Translations under genes and position numbers: made by a program
Virus record (IMG/VR): IMGVR_UViG_3300020084_000044
Location: 1 to 35,318 of that record
Strand: one strand, 5' to 3'
From: a virus
DNA: 35,318 bases
Notes under the pieces: model-generated
Databases searched by the model: none
The model's input: the letters and a program-made list of their open reading frames with translations, nothing else
Told to the model about the DNA's origin: nothing
Shown here: one piece after another, positions 1 through 7,512 of the stretch
Position numbering within the stretch: position 1 is the stretch's first letter
How the letters are laid out: each line of letters opens with the position of its first letter

Positions 1-1
1 C

Positions 2-742
2 AAAGCGTTTGAAGAGCCTTCTAAGAGTTTACCTGTAACAGATCAAACTGTACAACCTAAACCAGAGATTTCTCAAGCTAACAACTTAACTTTGCCTGCT
101 TCAGAATCTAATACTGTTGCCCCTGAACAACCCGTATTACCAGGTAATGAACCTAAAGCGGCTACCAGTCTTCCTCTTAATGCAAATTTAAAGAATGGGG
201 AAATAGATGTAATTCAAGCTATGATAGATAATTTTAAAAATTTATCTGGGTTAAAGAAAGAATTACCAACTCAACCCTCTGCGGGGACATCTCAGGGTCT
301 TGCAGGTCAAGCTAATGAAACCGGAGCAGTCACATCTAACATTTTTAATGTCAGTCAACAACCTACATTACCAGGATTAGCATCAAAATTTAATATTCCA
401 ATTACTCAAGCCCCTGCTGAAATTACATCTCCTTCAGAACAAACATTAAAAGCAATTAATACTAATTTAGACGCAGTTGTAAAATCTATTACCACGGTTT
501 TAAAAGAAATTAGAGTATCTATGGAAGGTGTAAAGGGTACTGTAGATCAAATAGCTGCTATGATACCGGGGATTCAAGGAGGATCGACAATTAATACCCA
601 GCTTGCAGGTAAAAGTAATGGTGCCAATACCATTAATTCTGGTATGATAAATAACTATAAAAATGAAATTAGAAACCAGACAGGGAGCAATATAATTGAT
701 ATAAAGAATACTAGAGGTTCTTACCCAGGATTTACTATATGA
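2..742 (+). CDS. C-terminal part of an unknown virion-region protein (5' truncated by window edge)
   Basis: The reading frame is open to the left edge; codons from position 2 read KAFEEPSKSL. The in-frame TTG at 92 is therefore not a convincing start, and this is the end of a longer gene. The visible 246 residues are rich in Pro, Gln, Asn, Ser and Thr, with little predicted fold. A short helical stretch (KSITTVLKEIRVSMEGVKGT) lies about two thirds of the way along. The stop overlaps the next start (ATGA at 739-742), so it is translationally coupled to the gp48/gp54-like gene. In T4 the gene before 48-54 is 29, the tape measure/hub protein. A gp29-like role is possible from position alone, but no motif proves it. 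Confidence 0.6.
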   Translation, partial: KAFEEPSKSLPVTDQTVQPKPEISQANNLTLPASESNTVAPEQPVLPGNEPKAATSLPLNANLKNGEIDVIQAMIDNFKNLSGLKKELPTQPSAGTSQGLAGQANETGAVTSNIFNVSQQPTLPGLASKFNIPITQAPAEITSPSEQTLKAINTNLDAVVKSITTVLKEIRVSMEGVKGTVDQIAAMIPGIQGGSTINTQLAGKSNGANTINSGMINNYKNEIRNQTGSNIIDIKNTRGSYPGFTI

Positions 743-2247
743 AGCAATTACCACAACTTTATTCCTTTTCTGAAAATTATCAGGCCGGTATAAGAGGGAA
801 CGGTACTGGAGCGCCAAGACTAGTACCTGGTAGCTCTTATGCTATAAAAACTTCAACAGGCGGTGCCGGTAACATAAAAAATAATATTAGTAGTTATTCA
901 CTATTTGACGTTATTAATGATTTTAACTGGACAACAACCCCCTTAAGAGGCAGAACAGACATACCGGAGATAAGACTAAAAGAAAAGAGATTGAGGGCTA
1001 ATGCGTTTATTGCCCAAGCGGCATATTACGGTCTAGCATTGCAGGGTTCTACAGCAGATGCAGCAGCAGGCCTACAACGACTAAAAGATGCTAACCCTTT
1101 CATGGGGTTAGTAGCAGATTCACTACTGGGTGCCTTCGCTGTAGATAAGCTTGGAGGAAAGTTTTTATCAGAAGCTGCTACACCTGCGGCTAGAGCGCTC
1201 GTCTCCCGGGCCGGTCCTCTGGGACTTGTTACCGCTGTTACAGCACCAGAGTTAATAACAGGTGTTTTGAGAGCAGGTGGAATGCTTGGTGGGGCTGCTG
1301 TAGGCGGTAGTGGGGTATTATCAGGCATTACAGGGATTGCAAATTTCGGATTAAATTTTCTTCAAAAAGGCTTTGGAATAAACTTAGATGTTGATAGTTT
1401 AGCCAGTAAGTATCTTCTTGCTTATGAAGGCTTGTATTTAACTCAAGACACCAATATAATGTACAGGTTTCCTTATTTTGTTAATAACTGGAATAATATT
1501 CAAAATTCTTTTAGTAATACCCCGATGATAGATCCAAAACAAGTTATTGGACCATTGGGAGATCTTTACGATATGTTTTCTAACACCCTGCCTCAGCTTG
1601 CAACTACTTTCGGGGCCTATGCTGATATGTCTGCACCTGGCATTTATATAGAAAAACCTAAATTTTTTGATTTTGGCACGGATACTGGTGAAGCTATATC
1701 CTTTAATTTCCCGCTTGTTAACACCGGGTGGTCAAATTACTACGATGTTTGTAAGAATTGGCAATTACTATTCATGCTAATGTATCAAAATAGACCTAAC
1801 AGGAGAAGTAGAGATCTAGTTGATCCTCCGGTAATTTATGAGGTGAGTATGCCTGGAACTAGATATTACCCTTATGCTTACATAGAAGAGATGAAAGTTT
1901 CATTTTTAGGATCTGTAAGAACCATGGAAATTCCTGTTCCTTACGGTTCTGGTCTTTTAAAAATAGTTACACAGATACCAGAAGCGTATGATGTCACTAT
2001 TAGATTGAGAGCATTGACCAGAGAATCTCAGAACTTTTTATATTCTATGCTCTATGACAAATACAATGTTATTTCTGTGACTAACGTAAGACAGTTTAAT
2101 GAAGCAGGTACATTGGCGTCTTTTGGAACTAATATTCAGCAATCAATGCTTGATACGTTAAGCCCGGACATCTTTACAGATAGAGTTTCCTCTGAACTAA
2201 GAGATTTGGGTTTATTTAATGGTACCCCGGGAGCTGCACCTAAATGA
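739..2247 (+). CDS. Probable baseplate tail-tube junction protein (gp48/gp54-like)
   Basis: This 502-residue protein has a long Gly/Ala-rich hydrophobic segment at about residues 110-215. A conserved-looking C-terminal part includes PGTRYYPYAYIEEMKVSFLG and IPEAYDVTIRLRALTRESQN. The 'AYDVTIRL..LT.ESQNFLYSML' pattern is typical of tail-tube-type proteins that cap or nucleate the tube at the baseplate. T4 gp48 (364 aa) and gp54 (320 aa) are shorter; the extra length is mostly the Ala/Gly-rich segment. It sits directly before gp53, with ATGA overlaps on both sides, in a baseplate cluster. The assignment to gp48 or gp54 is inference from motif style and position. A hub-associated protein of another family is the main alternative. 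Confidence 0.45.
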   Translation: MKQLPQLYSFSENYQAGIRGNGTGAPRLVPGSSYAIKTSTGGAGNIKNNISSYSLFDVINDFNWTTTPLRGRTDIPEIRLKEKRLRANAFIAQAAYYGLALQGSTADAAAGLQRLKDANPFMGLVADSLLGAFAVDKLGGKFLSEAATPAARALVSRAGPLGLVTAVTAPELITGVLRAGGMLGGAAVGGSGVLSGITGIANFGLNFLQKGFGINLDVDSLASKYLLAYEGLYLTQDTNIMYRFPYFVNNWNNIQNSFSNTPMIDPKQVIGPLGDLYDMFSNTLPQLATTFGAYADMSAPGIYIEKPKFFDFGTDTGEAISFNFPLVNTGWSNYYDVCKNWQLLFMLMYQNRPNRRSRDLVDPPVIYEVSMPGTRYYPYAYIEEMKVSFLGSVRTMEIPVPYGSGLLKIVTQIPEAYDVTIRLRALTRESQNFLYSMLYDKYNVISVTNVRQFNEAGTLASFGTNIQQSMLDTLSPDIFTDRVSSELRDLGLFNGTPGAAPK

Positions 2248-2639
2248 TAGGTTTATCTACCATTGGATTTTTTCATAATGATCTTGAGGTTTTACCTCAA
2301 ATATCAAACTATATGTATGAGAATATTTTTAGAATGTACCCTGTTGAAACTGAAGATAAAACAGAAAATTTTTTATTTTATAATATTCTTAATAGTATAC
2401 ACATTCCTACTCCTTTAGCCGCTGGTACCTTTTATACCATTACTCTGACTAAATCAGTACCATGGACAGTTATAAGTTATGATGAGTATGAAACTGTGAA
2501 TTTGTGGTGGTTGATTGTATTAGCCAATAACATAATTAACCCTATACAGTTTCCCGCTGCTGGATCTAAAATTAATATAATTAAGCCTAAATTTATTCCA
2601 CAATTACTAGACGATATCACTCAACAGCTTAAAAAATGA
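2244..2639 (+). CDS. 53: Baseplate wedge subunit gp53-like (LysM-like fold)
   Basis: This 131-residue protein has the hallmark segment YDEYETVNLWWLIVLANNI followed by NPIQFPAAGSKINIIKP. This matches the LysM-like part of T4 gp53, where 'Y....LWW.I...N.I.NP' precedes a 'G..I.IP' element. gp53 joins wedges around the hub during baseplate assembly. T4 gp53 is 196 aa, so this is a short version. The N-terminus FHNDLEVLPQISNYMYENIF resembles the usual wedge-binding start. It overlaps its upstream neighbour by 4 nt (ATGA) and its downstream neighbour by 4 nt, which fits co-translated baseplate genes. Confidence 0.7.
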   Translation: MIGLSTIGFFHNDLEVLPQISNYMYENIFRMYPVETEDKTENFLFYNILNSIHIPTPLAAGTFYTITLTKSVPWTVISYDEYETVNLWWLIVLANNIINPIQFPAAGSKINIIKPKFIPQLLDDITQQLKK

Positions 2640-4144
2640 TTAACCCACTAATTCAAAATTTAGGAATCGATAATGAAAATTCCTCTATAGTAACTATTAC
2701 AGATAACCGTTATAAATTTAACGTAACACTGTTCAATACAAATGGAGATATGGTTCGTATAAATTTTTCTGCTATCTCAGATTTTAGAATTGTAGAAAGA
2801 ATGACAAATTTTTATGCAGAAGGTCATATAGTTTTTAATAATGATCTTAATACCCTAGAGGGATTTAACAGCCTTGGTAACGATTTAGATGGTTCTGTAA
2901 GTAACAATTTTAACAGTTATAATTTTAGAGGAGATGGAAGAGATTTTTTACTTGTTAGTATTCAGCCTTCTATAGAAAATGAATTACCTAATAAGGTCAC
3001 GGATCTATCCTTAAATTATGTATTTTCAGTTTATGACTATGAGGAATTGATTTACGATAACAATTCTAAATTAAAAAAGCTATATTTTCATGACTATGCA
3101 TATTTTATGCTTAAAGAAAAAAGCTCGTATTTCAGTACAGGAAAATTCTCTAAAGGTACTGGGAATGAAGAACGTAGTATGTATACAGGTGAAGCAATAA
3201 AAAAGCTCCTTGAAACTACTTTAGTAGACTATAACTTACAATTCAAAGAAAGTAAATGGGATAAAGGAGGAACCAAGATATTTTACAGTAGCCCGGCTCA
3301 ATATAAAGCAATAGATGATTTACATTATTTGCTCGACAACCATGTTAGTGATGCGTCTAATCAGTATGCACCTTCACTACTCATGAAAGATAGAGATAAA
3401 TGGTCATTAGTGCCAATTACTGAATTTTTTAAAAATAGTTATTTAGGTGAAAGTAACCTTGGCGGGCCACTTTTAACCGAGCAGTTTATAATAGGAAGAA
3501 TGACTGCCGGTTCTTCTTCTTTAGATAAAATTAGAAGATCCCCTATCTCTCCTTTTTCTTTGGATATGCCTGATTATGTTACGGTTGATAATTTTCAGTT
3601 TGTTGATCCCTCACCCACAGACGTAGTTAATAATTTAACTTCTCATATTGTGCATGGATATGATGTTAACAAAAAAACCTTTAGCTTAGATATTAAAGAA
3701 AATAATATTGAAAAAAATCTTCAAATTTACAAGCAATTTTTTGTTAGAACTCAAAAAGGGGGTTTAAATAGCTCACCGAGTATGAATTTGCCTATGAATC
3801 AAACTTTTATGGATAAGAAAGTGGTAGTAAATAAATTTAATCCAAATAGAGACTCTAACGCACGGCTTAATTCTGGTAGAAATAGATTTTTAATATCTAG
3901 TTTGTTTTTAAATAGTGCTATATCTTTTAAATGTAGAGGCAATGTTGCAAGATCTCCAGGAAGATTTTTTACAATTTCAAGAGGGGATAATTACCCAGAC
4001 AATAAGTTTGATAATAAATCGTTAGGTATGTATTTGACAACAACGGTTGAACATGTGTTTGCCTCAGGTAGTTACTACAATAATATTATAGGTGTTAAAA
4101 CCTATACACACGACAAATCAAATAACACTCAACAATCCATATGA
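2636..4144 (+). CDS. Probable baseplate central hub protein (gp27-like)
   Basis: This 502-residue, beta-rich protein has early segments INFSAISDFRIVERMTNFYA and EGHIVFNNDLNTLEGF, then FSVYDYEELIYDNNSKLKKL. That order resembles hub proteins with tail-tube-like domains (T4 gp27 and gpD types). The middle segment YSSPAQYKAIDDLHYLLDNH is typical of such hubs, where a helical pair links two beta domains. Near the C-terminus, FKCRGNVARSPGRFFTISRG looks like a fold that ends hub-type proteins. T4 gp27 is 391 aa. The position between gp53 and another baseplate-region gene supports the call. It is inferred from pattern and context, not from a catalytic or unique motif. Confidence 0.45.
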   Translation: MINPLIQNLGIDNENSSIVTITDNRYKFNVTLFNTNGDMVRINFSAISDFRIVERMTNFYAEGHIVFNNDLNTLEGFNSLGNDLDGSVSNNFNSYNFRGDGRDFLLVSIQPSIENELPNKVTDLSLNYVFSVYDYEELIYDNNSKLKKLYFHDYAYFMLKEKSSYFSTGKFSKGTGNEERSMYTGEAIKKLLETTLVDYNLQFKESKWDKGGTKIFYSSPAQYKAIDDLHYLLDNHVSDASNQYAPSLLMKDRDKWSLVPITEFFKNSYLGESNLGGPLLTEQFIIGRMTAGSSSLDKIRRSPISPFSLDMPDYVTVDNFQFVDPSPTDVVNNLTSHIVHGYDVNKKTFSLDIKENNIEKNLQIYKQFFVRTQKGGLNSSPSMNLPMNQTFMDKKVVVNKFNPNRDSNARLNSGRNRFLISSLFLNSAISFKCRGNVARSPGRFFTISRGDNYPDNKFDNKSLGMYLTTTVEHVFASGSYYNNIIGVKTYTHDKSNNTQQSI

Positions 4145-4983
4145 ATAATCAAACAATCGATCCGTTTCTCACCAAAATTAATCTTTTTTACAAAAAAGAA
4201 TTTTACAACAAAGCAAGTAACTTTTTATCTACTATTCAAAGTTATTCTAAAGAATTAGAAACTGGTATAAAATATAATTTAACTAAAGTTCAAAACGATG
4301 TAATTACGGCGCAAAGAGATTTTTTTGCAGATTTAGATGGTCAGATGAAAAAAATGTCTCCTCAATTTGCAGCTAATTGGATAAAAACTTTTGATACCGC
4401 GATAGATGAAGTAAAAAATCAAGTAAGAATAAAAATAGGTGAAGGTACATTCTACAAATCCTTTAGTGATTGTATGGGAAGCTTAGCAAGAATAGAAAAC
4501 TATCTCGATGATTCATTACAACTTGTTAGTGATATTAATAGCGAATCTGTTCTCTCGCCTTTTAGATATGGTGCTACTTTATCAAATAAGATAAGCCCAG
4601 CCACTTTACTTTTACACTCTGAATTAAGTAAAAAAACTAATCTAGTGTTTAGAAAAAACATTCAAAGCATTCAGAACAAAGTAGAAAGTAATACTAAAGC
4701 TCAAGGGGAAAACCTTATACCTGATACAGAGCATTTCAAAAGAATGAAACAACTTGCTCCCACTATACAACAAAAAATACAAGGAGAATTTAAAGAGCTT
4801 TACAATGTAATTTTGTATTACATAAACTATAATCCTAGATCATCTTCTAATAATTTACAGTTTGTTCCTAATGTAAACATTACTGTTGACGTAGAAGGTA
4901 ACAAATTAAATCAAGATTTATTGTTTAATCAGTTAAAAGATGTTACGAGTTCTCTGACTTCTCAGGGAGTGCTGAAGGCGTAG
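4141..4983 (+). CDS. Unknown helical protein of the baseplate cluster
   Basis: I do not recognise this 280-residue protein. It is mostly helical, Lys/Gln/Asn-rich and lacks signal peptide or membrane segments. Candidate coiled-coil stretches lie near residues 20-105 and 170-225. The last part (NLQFVPNVNITVDVEGNKLN) looks like a short beta segment. It starts by ATGA overlap with the hub-like gene and ends the rightward baseplate cluster. Its last 41 nt overlap the 3' end of the convergent small-terminase-like gene. Position would suit a baseplate-hub assembly factor of the T4 gp26, gp28 or gp51 type, but there is no motif to confirm this. Confidence 0.6.
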   Translation: MNNQTIDPFLTKINLFYKKEFYNKASNFLSTIQSYSKELETGIKYNLTKVQNDVITAQRDFFADLDGQMKKMSPQFAANWIKTFDTAIDEVKNQVRIKIGEGTFYKSFSDCMGSLARIENYLDDSLQLVSDINSESVLSPFRYGATLSNKISPATLLLHSELSKKTNLVFRKNIQSIQNKVESNTKAQGENLIPDTEHFKRMKQLAPTIQQKIQGEFKELYNVILYYINYNPRSSSNNLQFVPNVNITVDVEGNKLNQDLLFNQLKDVTSSLTSQGVLKA

Positions 4984-5443
4984 CTGTATTGATATTAATG
5001 GCTTCTGCTTCTATAGTCTTTGCATCTTCCATTATTTTCCTAAAAATCTCATCCCGTGTAATGTAAAGTTTGGTTGTATTTTCTTCCTGTTTAATTTCTT
5101 TTCTAGCCTCTATTTCCATGGTTTTTAATTCCTTTGCACTTTCTCTTCTTACCTGTGTAATGTGAATATCCTTAACAACCGACAAGGCACTAGCTACGGC
5201 CTTTAATGCCTCTGCTAATGCTTGAACTTCTCGGCTTTCCGGGTTGTTCATAACATATTCCTTTACCCCTTCGACAATATCAAGCCCTTGTGTAACGAGC
5301 TTCCCAGTACTACTCAATACAAAGTCTTCTAGTTTGTCCTTTGGTAAATTAAACTCTTCATTATTAAGCTTATCCTTATTCTCCTTAGTGTTTATATTAA
5401 GCTCTTTAATAAGGTCATTAACGCTAAATTCATTATCTTCCAT
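4943..5443 (-). CDS. 16: Probable terminase small subunit (gp16-like)
   Basis: This 166-residue protein is close to T4 gp16 in length (164 aa) and plan. A short N-terminal motif (NEFSVNDLIKELNIN) recalls the gp16 start. It is followed by an acidic linker and then a central helical block, YVMNNPESREVQALAEALKA. That block parallels the gp16 pattern of an SPR.xEVxxxL helix followed by 'KD..I'. A long charged helix follows (RRESAKELKTMEIEARKEIK). The tail ININTATPSALPE parallels the gp16 NIxxAT tail. The small subunit would recognise DNA and regulate the packaging ATPase gp17, which is not in this window. The gene is leftward and alone, behind its own late promoter box. It overlaps its convergent neighbour by 41 nt. 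Identification rests on remembered family pattern only. Confidence 0.5.
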   Translation of the reverse strand: MEDNEFSVNDLIKELNINTKENKDKLNNEEFNLPKDKLEDFVLSSTGKLVTQGLDIVEGVKEYVMNNPESREVQALAEALKAVASALSVVKDIHITQVRRESAKELKTMEIEARKEIKQEENTTKLYITRDEIFRKIMEDAKTIEAEAININTATPSALPEKSENS

Positions 5444-5447
5444 TCTA

Positions 5448-5455
5448 TATTTATA
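5448..5455 (-). promoter_or_regulatory. T4-type late promoter box TATAAATA for the gp16-like gene
   Basis: The bottom strand reads TATAAATA followed by TAGA and then ATG. This is an exact T4 late box. By T4 geometry (box at -13 to -6) transcription would start at about 5442, within the start codon. The spacing implies an essentially leaderless mRNA. Confidence 0.7.
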
Positions 5456-5457
5456 CG

Positions 5458-5485
5458 TTGAAAATATTATACCATACCTTATAAT
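5458..5485 (+). promoter_or_regulatory. Sigma70-like promoter for dut-gp44
   Basis: TTGAAA (5458-5463) and TATAAT (5480-5485) are separated by 16 bp. The likely start point is at or next to the dut ATG at 5492. This host-type promoter differs from the late boxes around it, which suits early or middle expression of nucleotide and replication genes. It abuts the divergent late box at 5448-5455. Confidence 0.55.
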
Positions 5486-5491
5486 TTAGGT

Positions 5492-5938
5492 ATGTCGTCA
5501 TTACCACCTTATTTACCTGCTATTAAATTTGAAAAGACTCACCCAGATGCCCAATTACCAAAAAAGAACTTTGATACTGACTCTGGGTGGGATTTAGCAG
5601 CGGTAGAAAATACGGTTATACCGGGGCTTGGTCAAGCAGTCGTGCCAGTTGGTTTAAAACTTGCCTATCTAGAGCCAGGCTACTGGTTGCAAGTGGGATC
5701 TAGATCCGGTCTTAGCTTTAAGAGTGGTATTTTAGCTCACCCCGGGATCATAGATCAAAATTACAGAGGAGATCTTGGGGTATTACTTTACAATCATCGT
5801 CAAGAGCAATATGAAGTGAAGAAAGGCGATAGAATTGCACAATTAATCGTTCATTATAATATTCACATGGTTGTGGGGTGGGGTCAAGTAGAACAAACTG
5901 ACAGAGGTGAAAAAGGCTTCGGAAGTAGCGGTAAATAA
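5492..5938 (+). CDS. dut: dUTPase (dUTP diphosphatase), trimeric type
   Basis: This enzyme hydrolyses dUTP to dUMP and pyrophosphate, which keeps uracil out of phage DNA and supplies dUMP for thymidylate. All five motifs of the trimeric family are present in 148 residues: DSGWDLAA (30-37), GSRSGLSFKSG (69-79), GIIDQNYRGDLGVLLYN (85-101), GDRIAQLIV (112-120) and the C-terminal RGEKGFGSSGK (138-148). The catalytic Asp is in motif III. The ATG follows a TATAAT box by only 6 nt, so no Shine-Dalgarno sequence is possible if transcription starts there. gp44 begins 1 nt after its stop, so the two form a small replication operon inside the structural region. The protein looks complete and active. Confidence 0.95.
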   Translation: MSSLPPYLPAIKFEKTHPDAQLPKKNFDTDSGWDLAAVENTVIPGLGQAVVPVGLKLAYLEPGYWLQVGSRSGLSFKSGILAHPGIIDQNYRGDLGVLLYNHRQEQYEVKKGDRIAQLIVHYNIHMVVGWGQVEQTDRGEKGFGSSGK

Positions 5939-5939
5939 A

Positions 5940-6872
5940 ATGGATGTAGATAAATTTTGGGTTGAAAAATACAGACCTAAAACTATAGACGAGGTTATAC
6001 TGTCTTCAGAAACTAGAAAAATACTAACATCTTTTATTAAGAATGATGAAATACCTAACTTAATGTTCTGCGGTCATCAAGGAATAGGCAAAACAACTAC
6101 ATCAAAAGTTCTTATTAACACACTAGAGGCTGAATACATCTATCAAAATTGCTCTGAAGTAGGCATAGACGCGGTAAGAAATGATATAACTAGTTTTAGT
6201 AGAACTAAGAGTTTTAACGGTAAGAAAAAAATAGTATTGCTAGATGAAATAGATGGAATGGCTTCAATTGAAGCGCAACGTTCCTTAAGAAATGTATTGG
6301 AAGAATATGCCGGCCACTGTAGATTTATTTTAACGTGCAATTACAAACACAAAGTTATTGCACCTCTTCAAAGTAGGTGCCAGTTTATAGATTTAGAGCC
6401 TAACTTACAAGAGGTTGTAAAGCGTTGTTATACTATTCTAAAGGCTGAGAATATTAAAGTTGATGAAGAAAATAAAGTTAAGTTAATTGGGTTAATTAGA
6501 AAATATTTTCCAGATATACGAAAGTGTATTAATGAATTGCAAAAATTTAGTACTATAGGGATATTAACTATACCGTCCCTTGATGTAAAGGACGACTTTA
6601 TTATAAAACTAATAACGTTTATTGTTAGTAAAAAAGTATTTAATGCAAGAAAACATGTTATAGAAAATGAGGAGACGTTTCACGGGGATTACAGTCTACT
6701 TATGAAGTCGTTATTTGATAATGTTTGTGAGGGTAACTATTCATTATCCGAACAACAAAAGAAACTATGGTTGATAACTATTGGGGAATATATGTATAGA
6801 TCCGCGTTTGTTGTTGATCAAGAAATTAATTTTTATTGTCTTGTATTGGCGTTAACTGAAATTAACGCTTAG
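5940..6872 (+). CDS. 44: Clamp-loader ATPase subunit gp44 (AAA+)
   Basis: gp44 forms the ATPase part of the gp44/gp62 loader that places the sliding clamp gp45 on DNA during replication. From the ATG at 5940 the protein is 310 aa (T4: 319). It begins MDVDKFWVEKYRPKTIDEVI, like T4's EQKYRPSTIDECI. Walker A is GHQGIGKTT (45-53), Walker B is VLLDEIDG (99-106), and the arginine-finger SRC motif is at 145-147 in PLQSRCQFIDL. The C-terminal collar-type helices follow (FPDIRKCINELQKFSTIG). The frame is open further upstream to a GTG at 5907 inside dut, but the ATG fits the family N-terminus. The gp62 partner is not adjacent. Its 3' end overlaps the convergent gene by 11 nt. Confidence 0.92.
   Translation: MDVDKFWVEKYRPKTIDEVILSSETRKILTSFIKNDEIPNLMFCGHQGIGKTTTSKVLINTLEAEYIYQNCSEVGIDAVRNDITSFSRTKSFNGKKKIVLLDEIDGMASIEAQRSLRNVLEEYAGHCRFILTCNYKHKVIAPLQSRCQFIDLEPNLQEVVKRCYTILKAENIKVDEENKVKLIGLIRKYFPDIRKCINELQKFSTIGILTIPSLDVKDDFIIKLITFIVSKKVFNARKHVIENEETFHGDYSLLMKSLFDNVCEGNYSLSEQQKKLWLITIGEYMYRSAFVVDQEINFYCLVLALTEINA
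6849..6868. terminator. Inverted repeat at convergent gene ends (possible weak bidirectional terminator)
   Basis: GCGTTAA, a 6-nt loop CTGAAA and TTAACGC form a perfect 7-bp stem. It spans the last codons of gp44 and the stop of the leftward gene. No T-run follows on either strand, so it is at best a weak or factor-assisted terminator. Confidence 0.3.
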
Positions 6873-7464
6873 GAAGATACCTGTGGGTGCCGCTCTCTAC
6901 ACTTGGGCTGTTCTCACCTTTAGCCGGTGAACTAGGTATTTTTACATTTACATTATTAAGCTTACGATCACCTTCTGAGTCCTTGTGGTTGCCCATATCA
7001 CTTGTTTGTGTTTGACGGTGAGGGGAAAGCATTAGTTCGTTTTCATCTTTCAAGCTAACAGGGTGAGGTGTGATAGAAGTATCATTGGGTCTTTTTAGAC
7101 TATCTGGAACTGGGGCTAGATTAATACCGGTATCGATAGGCTGTAGAACGTGGGCAGGTACTGTTATGAATTCTCTGTATAAACCAGGTGCAACCTCTTG
7201 TACTATATCCACCAAAAATGATTCCGCTTCATTCTGTATGTTTCCAGAATGCATAGTAGGTCTTATTGCTTTTATAGCACTAACTCTTATGTTTAAACCG
7301 CTTTCGCTAAATGATTTAGCCTTTTGAATGTAGTTAGGCGCTTGTTTTTTAAAGAAATCATCACGAAATGCATTTTCTGTAAATTTTACCAAATCTCCTG
7401 TCAAAAAACCACCTCGAGTGTAGCGTTGAATGGCAGACTCGTAGATAGCGGTAAATTTATTCAT
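6862..7464 (-). CDS. Unknown protein with conserved-looking N-terminus and disordered tail
   Basis: This 200-residue protein has a folded-looking first half, with RYTRGGFLTGDLVKFTENAF and the helix FFKKQAPNYIQKAKSF, then SGLNIRVSAIKAIRP. The second half, from about residue 105, is low-complexity, rich in Pro, Ser, Asn, His and charged residues, and ends HRYLPKR. I cannot name a family; the 'RYTRGGFLTGDLVKF' style feels like conserved hypothetical proteins of environmental T4-like phages. It is leftward and behind a CATAAATA late box, so a late or virion-associated role is likely. It converges on gp44 (11-nt overlap) and diverges from gp25 across 48 bp. Confidence 0.65.
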   Translation of the reverse strand: MNKFTAIYESAIQRYTRGGFLTGDLVKFTENAFRDDFFKKQAPNYIQKAKSFSESGLNIRVSAIKAIRPTMHSGNIQNEAESFLVDIVQEVAPGLYREFITVPAHVLQPIDTGINLAPVPDSLKRPNDTSITPHPVSLKDENELMLSPHRQTQTSDMGNHKDSEGDRKLNNVNVKIPSSPAKGENSPSVESGTHRYLPKR

Positions 7465-7469
7465 ATCTA

Positions 7470-7477
7470 TATTTATG
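7470..7477 (-). promoter_or_regulatory. Late promoter box CATAAATA for the 200-residue leftward gene
   Basis: The bottom strand reads CATAAATA, then 5 nt, then ATG at 7464. By T4 geometry transcription would begin at 7464, the A of the start codon. It pairs back-to-back with the gp25 late box in the same 48-bp gap. Confidence 0.6.
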
Positions 7478-7499
7478 TTTCAAGGAACAAATATCCCCG

Positions 7500-7507
7500 T
7501 ATAAATA
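7500..7507 (+). promoter_or_regulatory. Late promoter box TATAAATA for gp25
   Basis: This is an exact T4 late consensus with 5 nt (ATACT) before the ATG at 7513. The predicted +1 falls on the A of the ATG, so no Shine-Dalgarno sequence could be transcribed. It probably drives gp25-gp6 and the large fibre genes after them. Confidence 0.7.
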
Positions 7508-7512
7508 ATACT

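Noticed and set aside
92-742. A complete 216-residue gene starting at the TTG at 92
   Set aside because: The frame stays open to the window edge and there is no ribosome binding site before 92; it is better read as a truncated gene.
1026-1328. Leftward 100-residue frame opposite the gp48/gp54-like gene
   Set aside because: Pro/Ala/Ser-rich shadow of the Ala/Gly-rich coding segment; no start signal.
5930-5937. GGTAAATA before gp44 as a late promoter
   Set aside because: The spacing to the ATG is only 2 nt and the box is off consensus; it is simply the end of dut.
5907-6872. gp44 starting at the GTG at 5907
   Set aside because: That start lies inside the conserved dUTPase motif V. The ATG at 5940 gives the family N-terminus.
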